From contig NW_001865052.1 in NCBI RefSeq assembly GCF_000002865.3, positions 985,548-1,043,733 of the forward strand: a stretch of 58,186 bases of DNA, in the 5' to 3' direction. The notes beneath the pieces were generated by a model. That model saw only the letters and a program-made list of their open reading frames with translations, did no database searches and was not told the origin of the DNA. This document shows, in pieces, positions 55,231 through 58,186 of the stretch. The position numbers and the translations under genes were made by a program. Origin of the DNA: Monosiga brevicollis MX1 (taxonomy: Eukaryota; Opisthokonta; Choanoflagellata; Craspedida; Salpingoecidae). Position 1 is the stretch's first letter. Each line of letters opens with the position of its first letter.

Positions 55231-58186
55231 ATGCCAGAGGCACAAGACATGTTGTGCTTCCAGTGCGATCAGACCTTTCATAATCGTGCTGCAAGAGATC
55301 AACATGTTGCTCTGGTGTGTTGGATCATCTCGCTCCTCGATCGCCCCTCATGCAAAAAAAAACAGAATAATAACATCATTCTTGAGCTAGAACTCGCATC
55401 GTCATCCTCGAGTGTTCACGCCTGATTTTCCTTACCTCCATAGGTCCATCAGAAGAGCACACGCATCAAGCTGTATGGAAGGTCACTGCTTCGATACCGA
55501 GAAGATGACGGCTGCTTTCATTGCCCAGTGGAAGGTTGCCATTACCGCCATGGACACGCAGCCAACCTTAAATCACACCTTTGGCATCTGCATGAGAAAC
55601 AGAGGGCACCTGTAGCAGCAATGCCGGCTGCAAGTGACGACCGCCCGCCTGCTCGCCAAACACTTGCTCGGACCCACACAAAGCCAGCTCGGACGCGCAC
55701 GAAAAAACGTGTGGTCAAGCTTGATCAACAGCACGGCATTGCCGCGGCGCGAATTTTCATGGACGAGATTGGGTGCCTTGTATCCCCCGTCTTTGAGTCT
55801 CCAGTGTGCACGCAGTGCGGCCATGTCCTGAGAGGCCGGGTGACGCATCATCTGTTCAAAAAGCACCATGTGCGGTGCAGCCAAGAAGACATTGATGCAG
55901 CCATGGCACTCCTGCGCCCGCTGCAGCCCGAGGAGCCGCCGATCGACCTTGGGGCAGAATCAGAGCCGCGTACGCCTATCGAAGGCATCCCCATTCTGGA
56001 CGGTGTGGGTTGCCCCTTGTGTCAGGCATGCTTCACGACAAAAGGCAGTCTGTGGAATCACATCGTAGCTGAGCATCCCGACGAACCAGAGGCCAAGCAG
56101 CCGCCTCGACGAGTCAAGCTGCAAAAGCCGCTGCGTGGTGTTGGGGCCCGCTGTGTCGAGGTCATTGTGGAGGAAAGCCACGACGCCTCGGCAGCCGATG
56201 TGAGCGAAAACGAGGAGGAGCTCGAGGAGCAGCAGCGGTTCAAGCAGTTTATCTCAAGCGCCCAGGCCATGGCCTCAGAGGCCGAGGAGAAGCGCTGCCC
56301 GCACGGCGTTCACCAGATGCATCCGTTCTACGATGGTGTGGGCATGACGCTGATCATCAACGAGCTGAAGCCAGAGCGCATGGTCGAACTGGGCCACAAC
56401 ACCCCGTCAGCACTCCTTGAGTCGGGCATGCACGAGCTGTTCTGGTCGGCCTACGAGCAGCTATCGGATCAGGGCCTGGCCGCCGCTGCGGTGACGCGTC
56501 TGTTTGACGACAATGAAGGGCAGTATCAGCATCGCCCCATGCGGCAAGTACAGCCGCAAACCGTCAGCAGGTACCTGAGTCTTGGAACACGCCTGGTCCA
56601 ATTTTTGCTGCTGCTGGAGGCCATGCCAGCCCCCGATCCGTCGAGCTTCCTGGGCCAGGTGCTTGCCAGCCGTGGCTCTGCAGTAATTGATGCCACCGTG
56701 GCTCTGAGGGCGGGCCTGGACGCTGAAATGACCAAGAAAGAGCTGGTTGAGCCCCTCACATCCCTGTGGCTGGCCCTGGTGGAGGTGGAGCTGAGCCTCT
56801 TTGACAACGACAAGGTGCACTTTGTCAACGTCTTCTTATTGTGCACGGCCATGTCCAAAGGAAGCGGCATCCTGCAAGACATCAGGCAGTGGACCACGAC
56901 GCCCGCTGGACTGCTGTACGTTTTCAAATTGTTTCTGCTTCGCCGTGGCAAGAATGAGTCGTGGTCAGTGGCCAACGAGCTCAGGCCGTATATGCAGCCC
57001 GGGCGATTGGTGCATTTCTTGAGCCAGCGCACGAGCATGGCACGAACAGCGAGCATGGCCGAGGGGCAGGCTGGAGTCAACGTCGATATCCGAGCCGATG
57101 GCGACGTGACGGACGAGACGCTGCGCACCATTGTCTGTCGAGGCATTGAGCTCAATGTGGAGGAGCTCGGGGCTGCATTGGAGCAGATGCGCAAAGACAT
57201 GACGGAAACTTTGGACAAGCACCTCTTGCTGGACTCACGCCTGCGGAAAGATTACGAGAAAGAATATGAGCGGCTGCGATTGAAGGAGGATCGGACCAAC
57301 AGGGTCAAGAACTGGTGGGTGGGCCATGGCAGTCCAGCCGAGAACGCGCTGTTTGATCACATTGGCCAGACCCCGAGTCTGCGGCAAGAGTTTATCCAAA
57401 CCGAGCATGGGCCCAGTGGCGAGCTGACCTTTCGAGAGAACAGGGTGCGGGTATGGCTTCCAATATGTGTGCAGGTTCAACGAGCTAGCACTCACCTACA
57501 CGCACATTGCCGGAGGTACGATTGAATCAAGCCGTCTCTTGGCTTTTTTTTTTTTTTTTCTTTTTTTCGCGCCACTCATGCCTGTTTGCATTTGACTAGG
57601 TCTGCCGCCACGAGCCTCTGTGTATCAAGGGCTGTCCTACAAAAACGGCGTTGGCCGGCAACGATCTGCGTTTTTTGCCGAGAAGCAGCTCTCCATATTG
57701 ACCCGCGTGAGCAAGACCTACTGGCTGTCCCTGAACGAACAGCACACCTTTCGATACATGGACCAGGAAATCAGCACGCTGATATTCATGTATTTGCTGC
57801 TGTGCAAGCCTCTGGAGCACATGCTGAGCAGCTGGCTGCAAAAGCGGGGCAGGCTGAACACCCCCGACGACGAGAACGGCATTCACAATGCCGAGCAGGA
57901 CGACGAAGATTTGCTCGACGACGAGCTGGATGAAGACCACATGAGCCACAACGAGACGATGACTTTGCGACGCGAGGTCCGGGACGCTCGAAACCACTAC
58001 AACAACAGCCACCTGCTCTTCAATATTGCGCCCCTGCAGACGATGGTCAGCCCAGCCACCATCTATGCGGCATTTCGTCGGCAGATGACCACGTACCTGC
58101 ATCGGCCAAAGCTGGGGGTGGCCACGTGGCGACACGCCGCAACCTTCTGGATGACGACGTTTGTCATTAACCGACTGTCGGCCGAG
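55231..58186 (+). CDS. C2H2 zinc-finger / OrsD-type protein of RecQ-linked mobile-gene kind (partial, runs off the edge)
   Basis: Exon 1 (55231-55314) begins MPEAQDMLCFQCDQTF; exon 2 starts at 55444 and supplies the last His of that first C2H2 finger, so the phase-0 intron splits a zinc finger. A second finger follows (CPVEGCHYRHGHAANLKSH). Then two OrsD-like (PF12013-type) fingers: CTQCGHVLRGRVTHHLFKKH and, after PIEGIPILDGVGC, PLCQACFTTKGSLWNH. A long helical region comes next, then ALTYTHIAGGLPPRASVYQG with LSILTRVSKTYW, HTFRYMDQEISTLIFMYLL and, at the edge, TWRHAATFWMTTFVINRLS. This order matches large fungal proteins in which such a region precedes a RecQ-type helicase, often repeated or subtelomeric. 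The helicase would lie beyond 58186. The frame changes near 57.45 kb in a way I cannot explain by a normal intron; a normal intron then runs from about 57520 to 57599. Confidence 0.65.

Noticed and set aside
55231-58186. Classical virus-like or LTR element at the right edge
   Set aside because: No reverse transcriptase, capsid, integrase or terminal-repeat signs; motifs point to the OrsD/RecQ-linked group.

Overview
The window looks like nuclear DNA of an intron-rich unicellular eukaryote, most likely a choanoflagellate (Monosiga/Salpingoeca-like). This is inferred from content, not from a search. Coding regions are GC-rich, GT..AG introns are short (about 60-250 nt), genes are packed tightly on both strands, and simple repeats sit between genes and in introns. 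The protein mix is also typical: secreted FG-GAP propellers, somatomedin-B repeats, SH2, PDZ, PH and ankyrin domains, and a very large modular ectodomain gene. No tRNA, rRNA, CRISPR array or virus-like element was seen.

Layout, left to right: an unassigned edge with a CT tract (1-999); a secreted seven-blade FG-GAP protein (+, 1000-2367); a YeeE/YedE (TsuA-like) sulfur transporter with introns (-, 2774-4742); an IRG-like GTPase (+, 6469-7901); an OpdA-type M3 metallopeptidase with about two dozen exons (+, 8419-13018); two convergent FG-GAP paralogues (+, 13308-14675; -, 14833-16176); a PH-domain protein (-, 16799-18832); a secreted somatomedin-B/mucin/GH43-like chimera (+, 19977-23146); a SpoU rRNA methyltransferase of MRM1 type (-, 23503-24468); a small SH2 protein (+, 24970-26085); a soluble fumarate-reductase-like flavoprotein (-, 26462-28510); Mediator subunit 4 (-, 29254-31221); a PDZ protein (-, 31701-33794); a giant secreted JmjC / Cys-rich / FN3-like gene (+, 34954-49779); an ankyrin gene with one repeat per exon and a fresh tandem duplication (+, 51637 to about 54353); and, running off the right edge, a C2H2/OrsD-type gene related to RecQ-linked mobile genes (+, 55231 onward).

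The genes do not form an operon-like pathway. Some group by theme. Three FG-GAP paralogues lie within 16 kb and share an N-terminal module. Several genes encode secreted or surface proteins (FG-GAP trio, SMB-GH43, JmjC-FN3). Others are housekeeping or organelle genes (MRM1, MED4, M3 peptidase, fumarate reductase). Divergent gene pairs are separated by 0.5-1.7 kb rich in GA/CT, GT/CA and homopolymer tracts; convergent pairs are separated by only about 150-600 bp.

Exon borders were read by eye from splice consensus plus reading-frame continuity. For the TsuA-like (apart from one short join), IRG-like, SMB-GH43, MRM1, SH2, fumarate reductase, MED4 and PDZ genes the phases close into one open frame. 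For the M3 peptidase, PH gene, giant gene, ankyrin tail and right-edge gene some joins remain approximate.
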